A DNA stretch of 64,000 bases, taken from NCBI GenBank assembly GCA_018398815.1, contig CM031628.1, forward strand, positions 9,108,056-9,172,055, given 5' to 3'. The notes under the pieces were generated by a model that was not told the DNA's origin, searched no databases, and saw only the letters and a program-made list of their open reading frames with translations. Positions 35,340-47,904 of the stretch are shown piece by piece (within the stretch, counting starts at the first letter, position 1; each line of letters starts with the position of its first letter). The position numbers were made by a program, and so were the translations under genes. Source of the DNA: Conus ventricosus. Lineage: Eukaryota > Mollusca > Gastropoda > Neogastropoda > Conidae.

Positions 35340-36894
35340 AAACCACTTTGATTATCAATTAATATAGATATCTGTATGTTGTTCATCTACTTATCTATTT
35401 ACCTATCTACTTTTGTCTTTATTATTCATTTTTTCTACTTATGTATTTAATTGGGGGATATATTGATTTCCTGCCTGTCTGTTGAAAAAAACAGCACATC
35501 ATGTGTCTGTCACAATGTCTCATCTAACAATTCGTACCAGCAGTCAACTCCATCTCAGAGTCCTCGGGTCATTTTAAATAAAGGAACGAAAAGAAGATAT
35601 TTATTAATTCATTAGTGTGTGTATTGTGATCTGTTTTCATGCCCTTTTTGTTTCTTTATTAACTTTGAACAGCTCAACATCTGTCGATAAGCATGGTGAC
35701 CAAGCGTGAGCAACAAAGACTTTGGACATGGAAGTTGGGATGGGGGGGGGGGGGGGGGGGGGGGGAAGGGGGGTTGGTGTGAAGAAGAGGGTGCATGGGG
35801 GGGGGGGGGGGGGGGGTTATGTTTAGTTTATAATTGGTAAAAAGATGTTGAGGGGCAAGGCTTAGCAGTAAACGTGTGGCTACAGCATGAAAGATGGAAG
35901 CACACTGGCCAAAATGCTGTTGATCAGAGTGAAAGGGCGAAGGAGGGTAGAGGGTCGAGGTATCAAATACCATGACCAACACTGCGGCTGTCCAGCTGTC
36001 TGTCTGAAGCCTGGCTGATGCCAGGATGTATATGGAAGGCAGCATGGGTACAGCCCTGTCATGGAGTGTCAGACCAGAATAGAAAGTTTGTGGCACCTCT
36101 TGATCATCCTCGCCGCGCGCCATTAACCACATAGTAAAGATTGACTTTCAGTATTCTGCTTAATTTCCTTTTCTATTGAAAGTTACTTCAATCAGTTAAG
36201 TGGTTATCTGACCGTTTTCTTACGTTATCTGTGCGGGCATGCGGGCGTGAGTGCGTGCATGAGTGCTTGCGCGTGTGTGGTGTTCTTCTTTTTATGATCT
36301 GTCCATTCAGTTATATACTTACACCAGGCTGTTCTTACAGATCTTTAACCTTCCTCACTTTCCCCCTCCATCCCTCCCTTTATCTCCACGTTTTACATCA
36401 TACGGGGTTTGCGATTCGCTGGTTTGTGTGAACTTCCTGGTGATCGCTAAATAATTAGAAGATCATTTCCCCTATTGCGCTATAGAAAAATGTCAGAGCC
36501 AACATAACACAAGTAGACTGAAAATATACAAAAGCATGACCCCCACCTACACGCACACACAGATACCAAATCACGCATCTTAATTTAAGGAGCACATGTT
36601 TCATCCTTTCAGAAAAGAAATATAAAGTCCTGCTGAACAGGGGGACATAACTGTGAGATGAGAATACCCGTTTAAAAAATGATTGATTTGGTGATTGATT
36701 CATTCATACACCTTTTGTGGTCTATTTTCAAGTCTTGTTTGTTTATTTACTGCAGAAAATAGCCAATGGTATGTCAGTGGTTAAAAAAACTGTTCTGTAC
36801 CAGCATCTACTTTTACTGTTCTCATCAGCATTCAGTTCCATCTTACAGTCTGTGCTATCAGATCAACTAAAGGAATTAAAAGGACCTGACCTGA
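35340..36894. other. Spacer between satellites, unit 3
   Basis: Near-identical to 28381-29936. G-runs at about 35743-35765 and 35799-35816. One 145-bp module near 35965. No exon recognised. Confidence 0.7.
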
Positions 36895-38515
36895 AGTGGG
36901 CAGCTGGAGAAGGAGAAAACTATTATATCATACTACACAGCTGGAGAGAACTACTATATCACACTACACAGAAGAGACAGGGAGAGAACTACTATATCAC
37001 ACTACACAGCTGGAGAAGGAGAGAACTACTATATCACACTACACAGCTGGAGAAGGGAACACTATATCACACTACACAGCTGGAGAGAACTACTATATCA
37101 CACTACACAGCTGGAGAAGGAGAGAACTAACTGTATCACACTACACAGCTGGAGAAGGAGAGAACTACTATATCACACTACACAGCTGGAGAAGGAGAGA
37201 ACTACATAAAATCACACTACCAAGAGGAGAGAACTACTATACTACACTAGAGGGGCACATAAGAGACAGGGAGAGAATACTATATCACATACACAGAAGA
37301 GACAGGGAGAGAACTACTATATCACACTACACAGCTGGAGAAGGAGAGAACTACTATATCACACTACACATAAGAGACAGGGAGAGAACTACTATATCAC
37401 ACTACACAGCTGGAGAAAAGAGAGAACTACTATATCACACTACACAGCTGGAGAAGGAGGAACTACTGTATCACACTACACAGCTGGAGAAGGAGAGAAC
37501 TACTATATCACACTACACAACTGAGAAGGAGAGAACCACTATATCACACTACACAGCTGGAGAAGGTGAGAACTACTATATCACCACTACACAGCTAGAG
37601 AAGGAGAGAACTACTATATCACACTACACAGCTGGAGAAGGAGAGAACCACTATATCACACTACACAGCTAGAGAAGGAGGACAATACTAATCACACTAC
37701 ACAACTGGAGAAGTAGAGATCTACTAATCATACTACACAGAAGAGAAGGAGAGAACTACTATAATCACACTACACAGCTGGAGAAGGAGATAACTACTAT
37801 ATCACACTACACAGAAGATAACAGGAGAGAAGTGCTATATCACACTATACAGAAGAGCAGGAGAGAACTACTATATCACACTACACAGCTGGAGAAGAAG
37901 ATAACTACTATATCACACTACACAGAAACGAGAAGGAGAGAACTACTACATCACACTACACAGCTTGAGAAGGAGATAAACTACTATATCACACTACACA
38001 GAAGAGAGAAGAGAGAACTACTATATCACACTACACAGCTGGAGAAGGAGAGAACTACTATATCACACTACACAGAAGAGAGAAGGAGATAACTACTATA
38101 TCACACTACACAGAAGAGAGAAGGAGAGAACTACTATATTACACTACACAGAAGAGAGAAGGAGAGAACTACTATATCACACTACACAGAGGTAGGGAAC
38201 TACTATGCAACACTATACAGAAAAGAAGGAGAAAACTGCTATATCACACTACACAGCTGGAGAGGAGAGAACTACTATATCACCCTACACAGAGAGAGAG
38301 GAGGAGAACTACTATATCACACTACACAGAAGACAAGGAGAGAACTACTATATCACACTACACAGAAGACAGAAGGAGTGAACTACTATATCACACTACA
38401 CAGCTGGAGAAGGAGAGAACTACTATATCACCCTACACAGAAGAGAAAAGGAGAGAACGAGAAAATCACGCTACACAGCTGGAGAAGGAGATACCTACTA
38501 CATCACACTACACAA
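36895..38515. repeat. 37-bp satellite, array 3
   Basis: Same unit as the arrays at 18395 and 29937, with more single-base dropouts than array 2. Confidence 0.95.
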
Positions 38516-39264
38516 GAGAGCGGTTTTCTGTTTACTCTGCTGCGAGGAGCAAGTTTCCTTACCCTCTGGTGCTTTACGGCGTATCGACATGTTTAAAATA
38601 TGTGATATTAGGTAGCTTTCCTGATATGTAGCTTGAAAATATGCAACTGCATGACCGAAAACAAACAAACAAACAAACAAACAAAATCAACAAACGAACC
38701 GCAAACTAAAAAACAAAAACAAAACGCACCAGAATACCCAAATTAAACTAAACAGCACAAACGTAATTCTTTCAGGAAATAAAAATAATATGTCCTGCTG
38801 AACAGAAAGACATATCTGTGAGATAAAATGGCATTTAAAAACCTAGTGAATCGATTGACTGATTCATGCATGTATTGATTGGATATTCGTGTCCCCTTTG
38901 ATCAATTATTTATTGGAGAAAACTGCAAATAATACATCAGCGGTAAAAAAAATTGATCTATTACAGAGTTGAAGTTTACCATTCTATTCAGAGTTCAGTC
39001 TAACCATTTCCATCAGCTGTCAACTCCATCTCAGAGCCTTTAGCTCCAGCTCAGATACAGGGATGGAAAAGACCCCGACATGGAGTAGAAGCAGGAGATG
39101 GAGAGAGCTACTGTATCACACTGTACAGAAGAGCGTTTTCTTCATTCCTGTTGCTGGGTGCAATATTCCATTCCCCCAGGTGCTTTGACACGTTTAGACA
39201 TGGTTTATAATCTTTAACATTTTGGTAGCTTTCCTAACATGTCTGCTGCTCTGATTTTCCTTAG

Positions 39265-39382
39265 TATAAAGGGACGTCCAAAAGACAGACACCTGCATAT
39301 GGAGAGGGGGAGAGCACAAACACCAACATCCAGGTCCGGAAATACTTGGAGCACGGGGCCAAGGCGATAATGATAACAATCG
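39265..39382 (+). CDS. Duplicated tail exon, copy C
   Basis: Acceptor GATTTTCCTTAG, donor ATCG|GTGAGTAATGG, 118 bases. Frame Y is open throughout (TNTNIQVRKYLEHGAKAIM at the 3' half). Frame X meets TAA just after the acceptor, though its 3' half HPGPEILGARGQGDNDNN resembles copies A, D and E. One of two copies (with E) whose length fits the family phase rule. Confidence 0.5.
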
Positions 39383-39828
39383 GTGAGTAATGGAGATTTT
39401 TTTTAAGGAGCGTTGAAAGGGACAGGGAAACACAAGGGTTAGAGGACGGAGTTACTTCTGTACGATCTTAACAATAACCCACCCCACCCCACCCCACCCT
39501 AAATTCTTGAGGGGAGGAAGGGGGGGGGGGGAAGGAAAGCTTTGCAACAAAACCTGATGACATTTACCTAACGAAGGATATGAACAACACTGGCCAAATA
39601 TTGCACTGTAGAGTGAAAGGGAGCAGGAGAGGGAGATGGTCGAAGGATGAAGTATCCTGACCAACACTGCGGCTGTCCAGCTGTCTGTCTGAGCCTGGCT
39701 GATGCCAGGATGCACTATGGAGGCAGCATGGAGCACGTCCTGTCATGGAGTGTCAGACCAGAATAGAAGTCTGTGCCATTATCTTGATCATCCTTGCTAA
39801 ACACCATTAAACAAATGACAAAGACCAG

Positions 39829-40690
39829 CCGCCGTGGCGAAGTGGTTAGCGTCGCGGACTCCCGGCTGGGAGGTCGTGGGTTCGAATCCCATCAGAGTCA
39901 TGTGGGGTTTTTCTGCCCCGACCGTCTCCTACGCAGAGTTGAGTTTGCTGCAGACTCAGTTGGGAAGACTGGGACCACACAGTCGAGTTTTCATCCACTT
40001 AATGGATGCGTTTCTGAGAGTGTTGCTCAAATTTCCTGACCAACACTGCAGGTGCCTGTATCTCTCGGGCCTGGTTGACGCCAGGATATATTATGAAAGG
40101 AAGTGTAGAGTACAGCCTGTCATGTAGTCTCAGACCGAAATGGAAATCCGTAGCATCATCTTAATATCCTCATTCCCATTGATCAGCATTAACAAAATGT
40201 CCCAAGTTCTGTGGCGCTTCATGCCCTGCTCTCATGGTGACCTCAATTTCGATGTCCTCTCCCACGTCTGTGGCCTTGGTTTGCTTCCATCGGGGTCACC
40301 GGTATCGGCGAGTCCATGGGGGCTGTCGTTGGACGGACGTGGTGGCGCCCTCCGGAGGGAGAGCACACTCACGCCGGCTCCGCGACTAAGCAATTATTGT
40401 CGTCAGTAGAGGGCTTAGTAGGTGGTGTCCTGCGTATGTTAGATCAGAAACAGGCGCCACTGAACACCACTGAGTGACTCGGCAGCAGTGCAGTGTCTCC
40501 TCGGTGGGTTGCCTCTTGACAACTTGACATTGGCTGCTCCCTGTGGATTGCTGGTGCCGGGGCTGCGGCGGGGTCAGCCGGGTTATGGCTGTGGACGGGG
40601 GTGTCGGAATGAGCGGTGTGGATGCACTGCCTCTGAGGTGGCGCAGAGGTTGGGACAGCAAAAGAAAAAAAAAATAAACATAATAATGAC
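39829..40690 (+). mobile_element. tRNA-headed SINE-like element, copy 2
   Basis: Near-identical to 32755-33592, with A box and B box intact and AATGACAAAG / AATGACAGAG flanks. It sits at the same site within the duplicated unit, so the insertion predates the unit 2/unit 3 duplication. It is absent from unit 1, where the site near 21655 is empty. Confidence 0.65.
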
Positions 40691-40775
40691 AGAGATTAGT
40701 TTTTGATATTATTCATTAGTCCAGACCTACTGCAAGTTTATTCACCTGACTTGTCATTTGATCTTCTTATGTTTT

Positions 40776-40776
<1 letters not shown>

Positions 40777-40855
<79 letters not shown>

Positions 40856-40903
40856 TGCGTGCATGCGTGCGTGCGTGCGTGCGTGCGTGCTCGCGCGCGC
40901 GCG

Positions 40904-40965
<62 letters not shown>

Positions 40966-40970
40966 GTGCG
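40777..40970. repeat. (GT)n / (GC)n microsatellite
   Basis: GT array, GTGC block (about 40837-40905) and a second GT array. Confidence 0.96.
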
Positions 40971-41302
40971 TGTCCTTTTTATATCCTCTCGATTCTGTTA
41001 TATTAGTTACACCACGTTGTTTCTCACAAACATTAATCCCTCTTCCATTCCCCATTGCGTTCCAACCATTATCCCCACATACTAAGCATAGAGTTCAGCG
41101 ACTCACTGGTTTCTGTCAAGTTCCTGGCGAATGCTGCTAGGCAGCAGATCATTTCAGCTTTTGCCATATTGAAAACGTCAGAGCCAACATAACACGTGTC
41201 GCCTGAAAAATATAAAAAGTATATTGAAAAACAAATAAAACAAAACAAATCCTACCTAAACACCCACATTGATTTAAACAGCACAAGCTTAAATCTTTTA
41301 GA

Positions 41303-41610
41303 TCTAGTTGCAAAGCGGACGACTGCAGGCGGAAATCTAAACAAATCTTAAATAAATGTTAGCGAACCGCCAGAGAACGTGGACAACGAGTCACAAGACA
41401 AAACACAACGCGTTTCGACCTCTTAGGTCTTCGTCAGGTGATGTATAAACGAATAAAACAACGAGAATCTGAAGTGATCAAAGCTAAGTGAATTCTCGTT
41501 GTTTTATTCGTTTATACATCACCTGACGAAGACCTAAGAGGTCGAAACGCGTTTGTGTTTTGTCTTGTGACTCGTTTGTCACGTTCTCTGGGCGGTTCGC
41601 TAACATTTAT
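41303..41610. mobile_element. Foldback Penelope-like terminal repeats, copy 2
   Basis: Same element as 34059-34452 in the opposite orientation, with arms of about 120-130 bases meeting near 41468. The flanks share TTAAATCTTTTAGA (41289-41302 and 41611-41624), and an uninserted version is visible near 44647. It is an independent insertion, since the site differs from that of copy 1. Confidence 0.65.
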
Positions 41611-41979
41611 TTAAATCTTTTAGAAAAGAAATGTTTGATCTTGTAGGAATGAACAACACTGGCCAAAATATTGCACTGTGGAGCAAAAGGGAGCAGGAGG
41701 GGGAGATGGTAGAAGTATGAAGTATCCTGACCAATAATGCAGCTGTCCAGCTGTCTGTCTGAAGCCTGGCTGATGCCAGGATGCACTATGGAAGGCAGCA
41801 TGGAGCACAGCCCTGTCATGGAGTGTCAGACCAGAACAGAAAGTCTGTGGCATTATCTTGATCATCCTCGCCGCGCACCTTTAAACAAATTACAAAGATT
41901 AGTTTTTGATATAATTGATTAGTCCAGATCTACTGCAACTTAATTCACCTGACTAGTGATTTGACCCTCTCATGTTTTG

Positions 41980-42089
41980 GTTGTGTGTGTGCGTGCGTGC
42001 GTGCGTGCGTGCGTACGTGCGTGTGCGCTTGTGTGTGTGCGTGCTTGCGTACGTGCATGCGTATGTGCGTGCGTGCGCACGTGCGTGGG

Positions 42090-42182
<93 letters not shown>

Positions 42183-42185
42183 TGA
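41980..42185. repeat. (GT)n / (GC)n microsatellite
   Basis: GTGC-rich left half, then about 30 GT units. Confidence 0.95.
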
Positions 42186-42854
42186 GTGTGTGTATGGTTA
42201 TCTCCTTTTTATTTATACCCTCTCGAATCTGTTACATAGTTACACCACGTTGTTCCCACAAATCGTTAATCCCCCTTCCATTCCCGACTGCATTCCATCC
42301 ATTATCCCCACATAATAAAGCACAGAGATTAGCGACTCACTGGTTTCTGTCAAGTTCCTGGCAAATGCTACTAGGCAGCAGATCATTCAGCTGCTGCCAT
42401 ATTAAAAAGCGTCAGAGCCAACATAACACATGTAGCCTGAAGATATACAAAAGCATGAAGAAAAACAAACAAACAAAACAAATGCTACCCAAGCACCCAC
42501 ATTGATTTAAACAGCACAAGTGTAAGTCTTTTAGAAAAGAAATGTTTGGTCAAAAGGGAGAGGGAGGGGGGAGAGGGTCGAGGTATCAGATTTCCTGACC
42601 AACGCTGTGGCTGTCCAGCTAGCTGTATGTCTGAAGCCTGGCTGATGCCAGGATTGCACTATGGAAGGCAGCATGGAGCACAGCCCTGTCATGGAGTGTC
42701 AGACCAGAATATAATCTGTGACATCATCTTGATCATCCTCGCCGGGCACCATAAAAACAAATGACAAAGATTAGTTTTTCACATTATTCATTAGACCAGA
42801 CCTACTGCAAATTAATTCACCTGACTTGTCATTTGACCCTCATATGTTTTGGTT

Positions 42855-42855
42855 G

Positions 42856-42905
<50 letters not shown>

Positions 42906-42940
42906 TGTGTACGTGTGTGCATGCGTGCGTGCGTGCATGC

Positions 42941-42981
<41 letters not shown>

Positions 42982-42987
42982 GTGTGT

Positions 42988-43050
<63 letters not shown>
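42855..43050. repeat. (GT)n microsatellite
   Basis: Two long GT arrays around a GTGC and CATGC block. Confidence 0.95.
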
Positions 43051-43051
<1 letters not shown>

Positions 43052-43601
43052 GTTTTATTTATACCCTCTCGATTCTGTTATAACACGTTGTTTTCACAAA
43101 CCTGTAATCCCTCTTCCATTCCCCACTGCATTCCATCCATTATCCCCACATAATAAAGCATTGAGTTTAGTGACTCACTGGACGGTATCACGTTCCTGGT
43201 GAATGCTACTGCTAGGCAGCAGATCATTTCAGCTGTTGCCATATTGAAAACGTCAGAGCCAACTAACACGTGTAGCCTGAAAATATACAAAAGTATATTG
43301 AAAAACAAACAAACAAAACAAATCCTACCTAAACACCCACATTGATTTAAACAGCACAGGCTTAATTTTTTTAGAAAAGAAATGTTTGATCTTCTAAACA
43401 AAAACATCCCCTGACATGGAGCAGACAGCTAGAGAATTACAGAGCTGCTATATCTCACTGTACAGAAGAGCGTTTTCTTCATTCCTGCTGCAGGGTGCAA
43501 TATCCCATTCCCTCTGGTGCTTTAGCACGTTGAGACATGTTTTATAATCTTTAATATTTCGGTAACTTTCCTAACATGTCTGCTGCTCTGACTTTACTCA
43601 G

Positions 43602-43706
43602 TGGAAATGGACAACAGGCAGAACCTCCAAGGAGACACCAGCCCCAAGGCCTGGGTGCGGAAAATCCTGAAGAAGAGGCTCCAGGCAATAATGATAACGA
43701 CAATCG
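43602..43706 (+). CDS. Duplicated tail exon, copy D (one base short)
   Basis: Acceptor CTTTACTCAG and donor ATCG|GTGAGTAATGG. 105 bases; adding one A to the AAA at 43605-43607 (copy E has AAAA) restores the family phase. Frame X after that point reads QQAEPPRRHQPQGLGAEN and ends PGNNDNDNR; frame Y reads SPKAWVRKILKKRLQAIM. The 3' half is close to copy A. Confidence 0.5.
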
Positions 43707-44199
43707 GTGAGTAATGGAGATTTTTTTAGGAACGTTGGAAGGGACAGGGAAACACAAGGGTTAGAGGAGGGATGTACTTCTGTGAGATCTTAATAACAGC
43801 TTCCCCAAATTCTTGAGGGGAGGAAGGCTTTGCAACAAAACTTTGTGACATTTACCTAATGAAGGAATGAACACCACTGGCCAAAACATTGTACTGCAGA
43901 GCAACAGGGAGAGGGAAGGGAGTGGGTAGAAGAATAAAGTATCCTGACCAATGCTGTGGCTGTCCAGCTGTATGTCTGAAGCATGGCTGATGCCAGGATA
44001 CACTATGGAAGGCAGCATGGAGTACAGCCCTGTCATGGAGTTTCAGACCAGAATAGAAAGTCTGTGGCACCATCTTGATCATCCTCACCGGGCACCATAA
44101 AACAAATTACAAAGATTAGTTTTTGATATTATTCATTAGTCTAGACCTACCGCAAGTTAATTCACCTGACTTGTCATTTGACCTTCTTATGCTTTGGTT

Positions 44200-44206
44200 G
44201 TGTGTG

Positions 44207-44286
<80 letters not shown>

Positions 44287-44325
44287 TGCGCGCGTGCGTG
44301 CGTGCGTGCGTGTGTGTGTGTGTGT
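44200..44325. repeat. (GT)n microsatellite
   Basis: About 45 GT units, then a GTGC block. Confidence 0.95.
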
Positions 44326-45129
44326 ATTTATCTCCTTTTTATACACTCTCGATTCTGTTATGTAGTTACACCACGTTGTTCTCACAAACCTATAATCCCT
44401 CTTCAATTCCCCATTGCGTTCCAACCATTACTCCCACATAATAAAGCATAGAGTTTAGAGATTCACTGGTTTGTGTCAAGTTCCTGGCGAATGCTACTAG
44501 GCAGCAGATCATTTCAGCTGTGGCCATATTGAAAACGTCAGAGCCAACATAACACGTGTAGCCTGAAAATATAAAAAGTATATTGAAAAACAAACAATAC
44601 AAAACAAATCGTACTTAAACACCCACATAAATGTAAACAGCACAAGCTTAAATCTTTTAGAAAAGAAATGATTGATCTTCTAAACAAAAAAATCCCCAAA
44701 CAATTAAAAAATAAGAATGTCCAATTTTTAAAAACAATTAATTGATCAATTGATTTATTCATGTATTTATTGTGGTCTGTCTTTATGTCTTCTTTGTTTA
44801 TTTATTGAAGTAAACAGCAAATGATATATTACTGGTAGAGAAATTGTTCTGTGACAGTCTTGTTTCACTGTTCTCATCAGCAGTCAGTTCCATATCATGG
44901 TGCGTGGTTGCAGCTCAAGTAAAGGAATGGAAAAGACCTGACATGGAGCAGACAGCTAGAGAATTACAGAGCTGCTATATCACGCTGTAGAGAAGAGCGT
45001 TTTCTTCATTTCTGCTGCAGGGTGCAATATCCCATTCCCTCTGGTGCTTTAGCACGTGTGAAACATGTTTTATAATCTTTAATATTTCGGTAACTTTCCT
45101 AATATGTCTGCTGTCCTGACTTTCCTCAG

Positions 45130-45250
45130 TGGAAAATGGACCTCCAGCAGAGAGAGTCCCGCTTTTGGGGATGGGAGACAATCAACTCCCATACCAAGAT
45201 CCGGAAAGACCTGGAGCACGGGACGACCGCAATAATGGTGACGTCAATCA
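45130..45250 (+). CDS. Duplicated tail exon, copy E
   Basis: Acceptor TTTCCTCAG and donor ATCA|GTGAGTAATGG. 121 bases, in phase with copy C. Both frames are open: X reads ENGPPAERVP then LLGMGDNQLPYQDPERPG and ends NNGDVNQ; Y reads WKMDLQQRESRFWGWETI and KIRKDLEHGTTAIMVTSI. Frame X has the Pro/Asn/Asp/Arg mix expected of a cytoplasmic tail and I favour it slightly. The phase (1 in, 2 out for X; 0 in, 1 out for Y) prevents in-frame joining of two copies. Confidence 0.55.
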
Positions 45251-45611
45251 GTGAGTAATGGCGAATGTTTTAGGAGCGTTGGAAGGGCCAGGGAAATGCA
45301 AGGGTCAGAGGAGGGATGTTCTTTTGTATAGTCGTAATAATAGCCAAAACATTCTTAAGGGGAGTAAGGCTTTGCAACAAAACCTGGTGACATTTACCTG
45401 ACGAAGGAATGAACAACACTGGCCAAAATATTGTACTGTAGAGCAAAAGGGAGAGGGAGGGGGAGAGGGTCGAGGTATCAGATTTCCTGACCAACACTGC
45501 GGCTGTCCAGCTGTCTGTCTGAAGCTGGCTGATGCCAGGATAAACTATGGAAGGCAGCACAGCCCTGTTATGGAGCATCAGACCAGAATTGAACATTTCT
45601 GGCACCATCTT

Positions 45612-45728
45612 GCGTGCGTCCGTGCGTGCGTGTGTGTGTTTGCGTATGTGTGTATGTGTGTGTGTGTATGTGTGTATGAGTGTGTGTGTGTGTGTGTGTG
45701 TGTGTGTTGTGCGCGCGCGCGCGCATTG

Positions 45729-45790
<62 letters not shown>
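45612..45790. repeat. (GT)n / (GC)n microsatellite
   Basis: GTGC start, GT array, GCGC block at about 45711-45724, then about 30 GT units. Confidence 0.95.
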
Positions 45791-45792
<2 letters not shown>

Positions 45793-46090
45793 ATATCCTT
45801 TTTCATACCTCTCGATTCTGTTATATAGTAACACCACGTTGTTCTCACAAACCTATAATCCCTCTTCCATTCCCAACTGTCCAGCTGTCTGTCTGAAGCC
45901 TGGCTGTTGCCAGGATGCACTATGGAAGGCAGCATGGAGCACAGCCCTGTCATGGAGTGTCAGACCTGTGTCTTGATCATAATCATTGAGCACTATCAAA
46001 TACATGACAAAGTTTAGTTTTCGATATTATGCGCAATTCCATTTCCATGGAAAGTTACTTCAACCTGTTATCTAGTCATCTGACTTTACG

Positions 46091-46105
46091 TTGTGTGTGT
46101 GTGTG

Positions 46106-46181
<76 letters not shown>
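46091..46181. repeat. (GT)n microsatellite
   Basis: About 44 GT units with one interruption. Confidence 0.95.
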
Positions 46182-46183
<2 letters not shown>

Positions 46184-46544
46184 TCTTCTTTTTCATACCC
46201 TCTGGAATGAGTACGTATTCAATAAGGATTAATTTCAGAGTGCTGGACAGCATCCCCTCACCCCCACCACCCCCACCCTTCCCCTTCCTTCCTTTTGTTG
46301 TACTGTTCTGAGAAATATGACACCAAAAACATGATTAGATAAAACAAAAAGGAAGGACCCCCACTCCCCGCCCCCACGCCGTCCTCATCAGCCTTCCGCC
46401 ATCCCCATTCCCTCCTTCTCTGACCCATCAACCTTTGACATAAATGAGAAAACACACCGCGCCTCACCTTCCACTCGTCAACTGTTTATGTTGCAAGTTT
46501 TGTTTGTTTGTTTTCTCCTCTTCATGTTCCTTGCCCCCCTCCCC

Positions 46545-46990
46545 CCTCCCCCCTCCCCCCACTGCCAGCCCTCTGTGTCTGGCTGACACCTCCCCCCCAC
46601 TGCCAGCCCTCTGTGTCTGGCTGACACCTCCCCCCCACTGCCAGCCATCTGTGTCTGGCTGACACCTCCCCCCACTGCCAGCCATCTGTGTCTGGCTGAC
46701 ACCTCCCCCCACTGCCAGCCATCTGTGTCTGGCTGACACCTCCCCCCACTGCCAGCCATCTGTGTCTGGCTGACACCTCCCCCCACTGCCAGCCATTTGT
46801 GTCTGGCTGACACCTCCCCCCACTGCCAGCCATCTGTGTCTGGCTGACACCTCCCCCCACTGCCAGCCATCTGTGTCTGGCTGACACCTCCCCCCACTGC
46901 CAGCCATCTGTGTCTGGCTGACACCTCCCCCCACTGCCAGCCATCTGTGTCTGGCTGACACCTCCCCCCACTGCCAGCCATCTGTGTCTG
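46545..46990. repeat. C-rich 37-bp hairpin minisatellite, array 1 (about 12 units)
   Basis: The unit is CTGCCAGCCATCTGTGTCTG plus GCTGACACCTCCCCCCA. CAGCCA and TGGCTG within the unit can pair. Minus-strand ORFs of about 186 codons (VSARHRWLAVGG-type) are stop-free artefacts of the repeat. The array ends about 65 bases before pseudo-exon F1. Confidence 0.95.
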
Positions 46991-47055
46991 GCCGACACCT
47001 AACCAAAGAAAGTGGACATGACAAGGCGTGACTGACATAGTTTGTGTTCTTGCAA

Positions 47056-47151
47056 ACTACTGGGTTCCAGTGACGATGGTCCTGAAGGTCTGGTGCGAAG
47101 AGAGGTGAACCGCATTGGGGGTAAACTAGCCCGCTCGACCTTTGATATCAG
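47056..47151 (+). pseudogene. Second duplicated tail exon, copy F1 (acceptor lost)
   Basis: Frame X reads LLGSSDDGPEGLVRREVNR and ends STFDI, donor ATCAG|GTTGGT. Where copies F3 and F4 have CTGGCAG, this copy has CTTGCAA, so the AG acceptor is missing. No terminal exon copy follows before the next unit begins near 47310. Probably not spliced. Confidence 0.5.
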
Positions 47152-47424
47152 GTTGGTTGTTGGAGAGGATACTGGGTTTAGCTGAAGGCATAGTATTGGT
47201 GTGATATAAAACAGGACATATGCCTTCCTGAGGAATACAAAGTTGATGCGATGGTGACGACATTCAGACGTCTGTGGCAGAAAGCCTGTGCCATCATCTT
47301 GATCATAAGCATTGAACACTATTAAATACATGACAAAGTTTAGTTTTCGATATTATGCGCAATTCCATTTCCACGTAAAGTTACTTCAACCAGTTAACTA
47401 GTCATCTGACCTTATGCTTCATGT

Positions 47425-47458
47425 GTGTGTGTGTGTATGTGTGTGTGTGTGTGTGTGC

Positions 47459-47545
<87 letters not shown>

Positions 47546-47562
47546 GTGTGTGTGTGTGTGAT
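47425..47562. repeat. (GT)n / (GC)n microsatellite
   Basis: GT arrays around a GCGC block at about 47457-47473. Confidence 0.95.
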
Positions 47563-47904
47563 CATCTTTTTCATACCCTCTCGGTTGAGGTATATAACCA
47601 ATACAGATTAATTTAAGAGTGCTGGACAGCATCCCCTCACCCCCACCCTTTTCCTTCCTTCTGTTGTACTGTTCTGAGAAATATGACACCAAAAACATGC
47701 TTTGACAAAACAAAAGAACAAAGAAAACGAAGCGCCCACCCCCAACGTCCTCATCTGCCTTCCCCATCCCATTCCCTCCTTCTCTGACCCACCAACCTTT
47801 GACATAAATGAGAAATCACACCGCGCCTCACCTTCCACTCGTCAACTGTTTACCTTCAAGTTTTGTTTGTTTGTTTTCTCCTCTGCCTGTTCCTTGCCCC
47901 CCTC

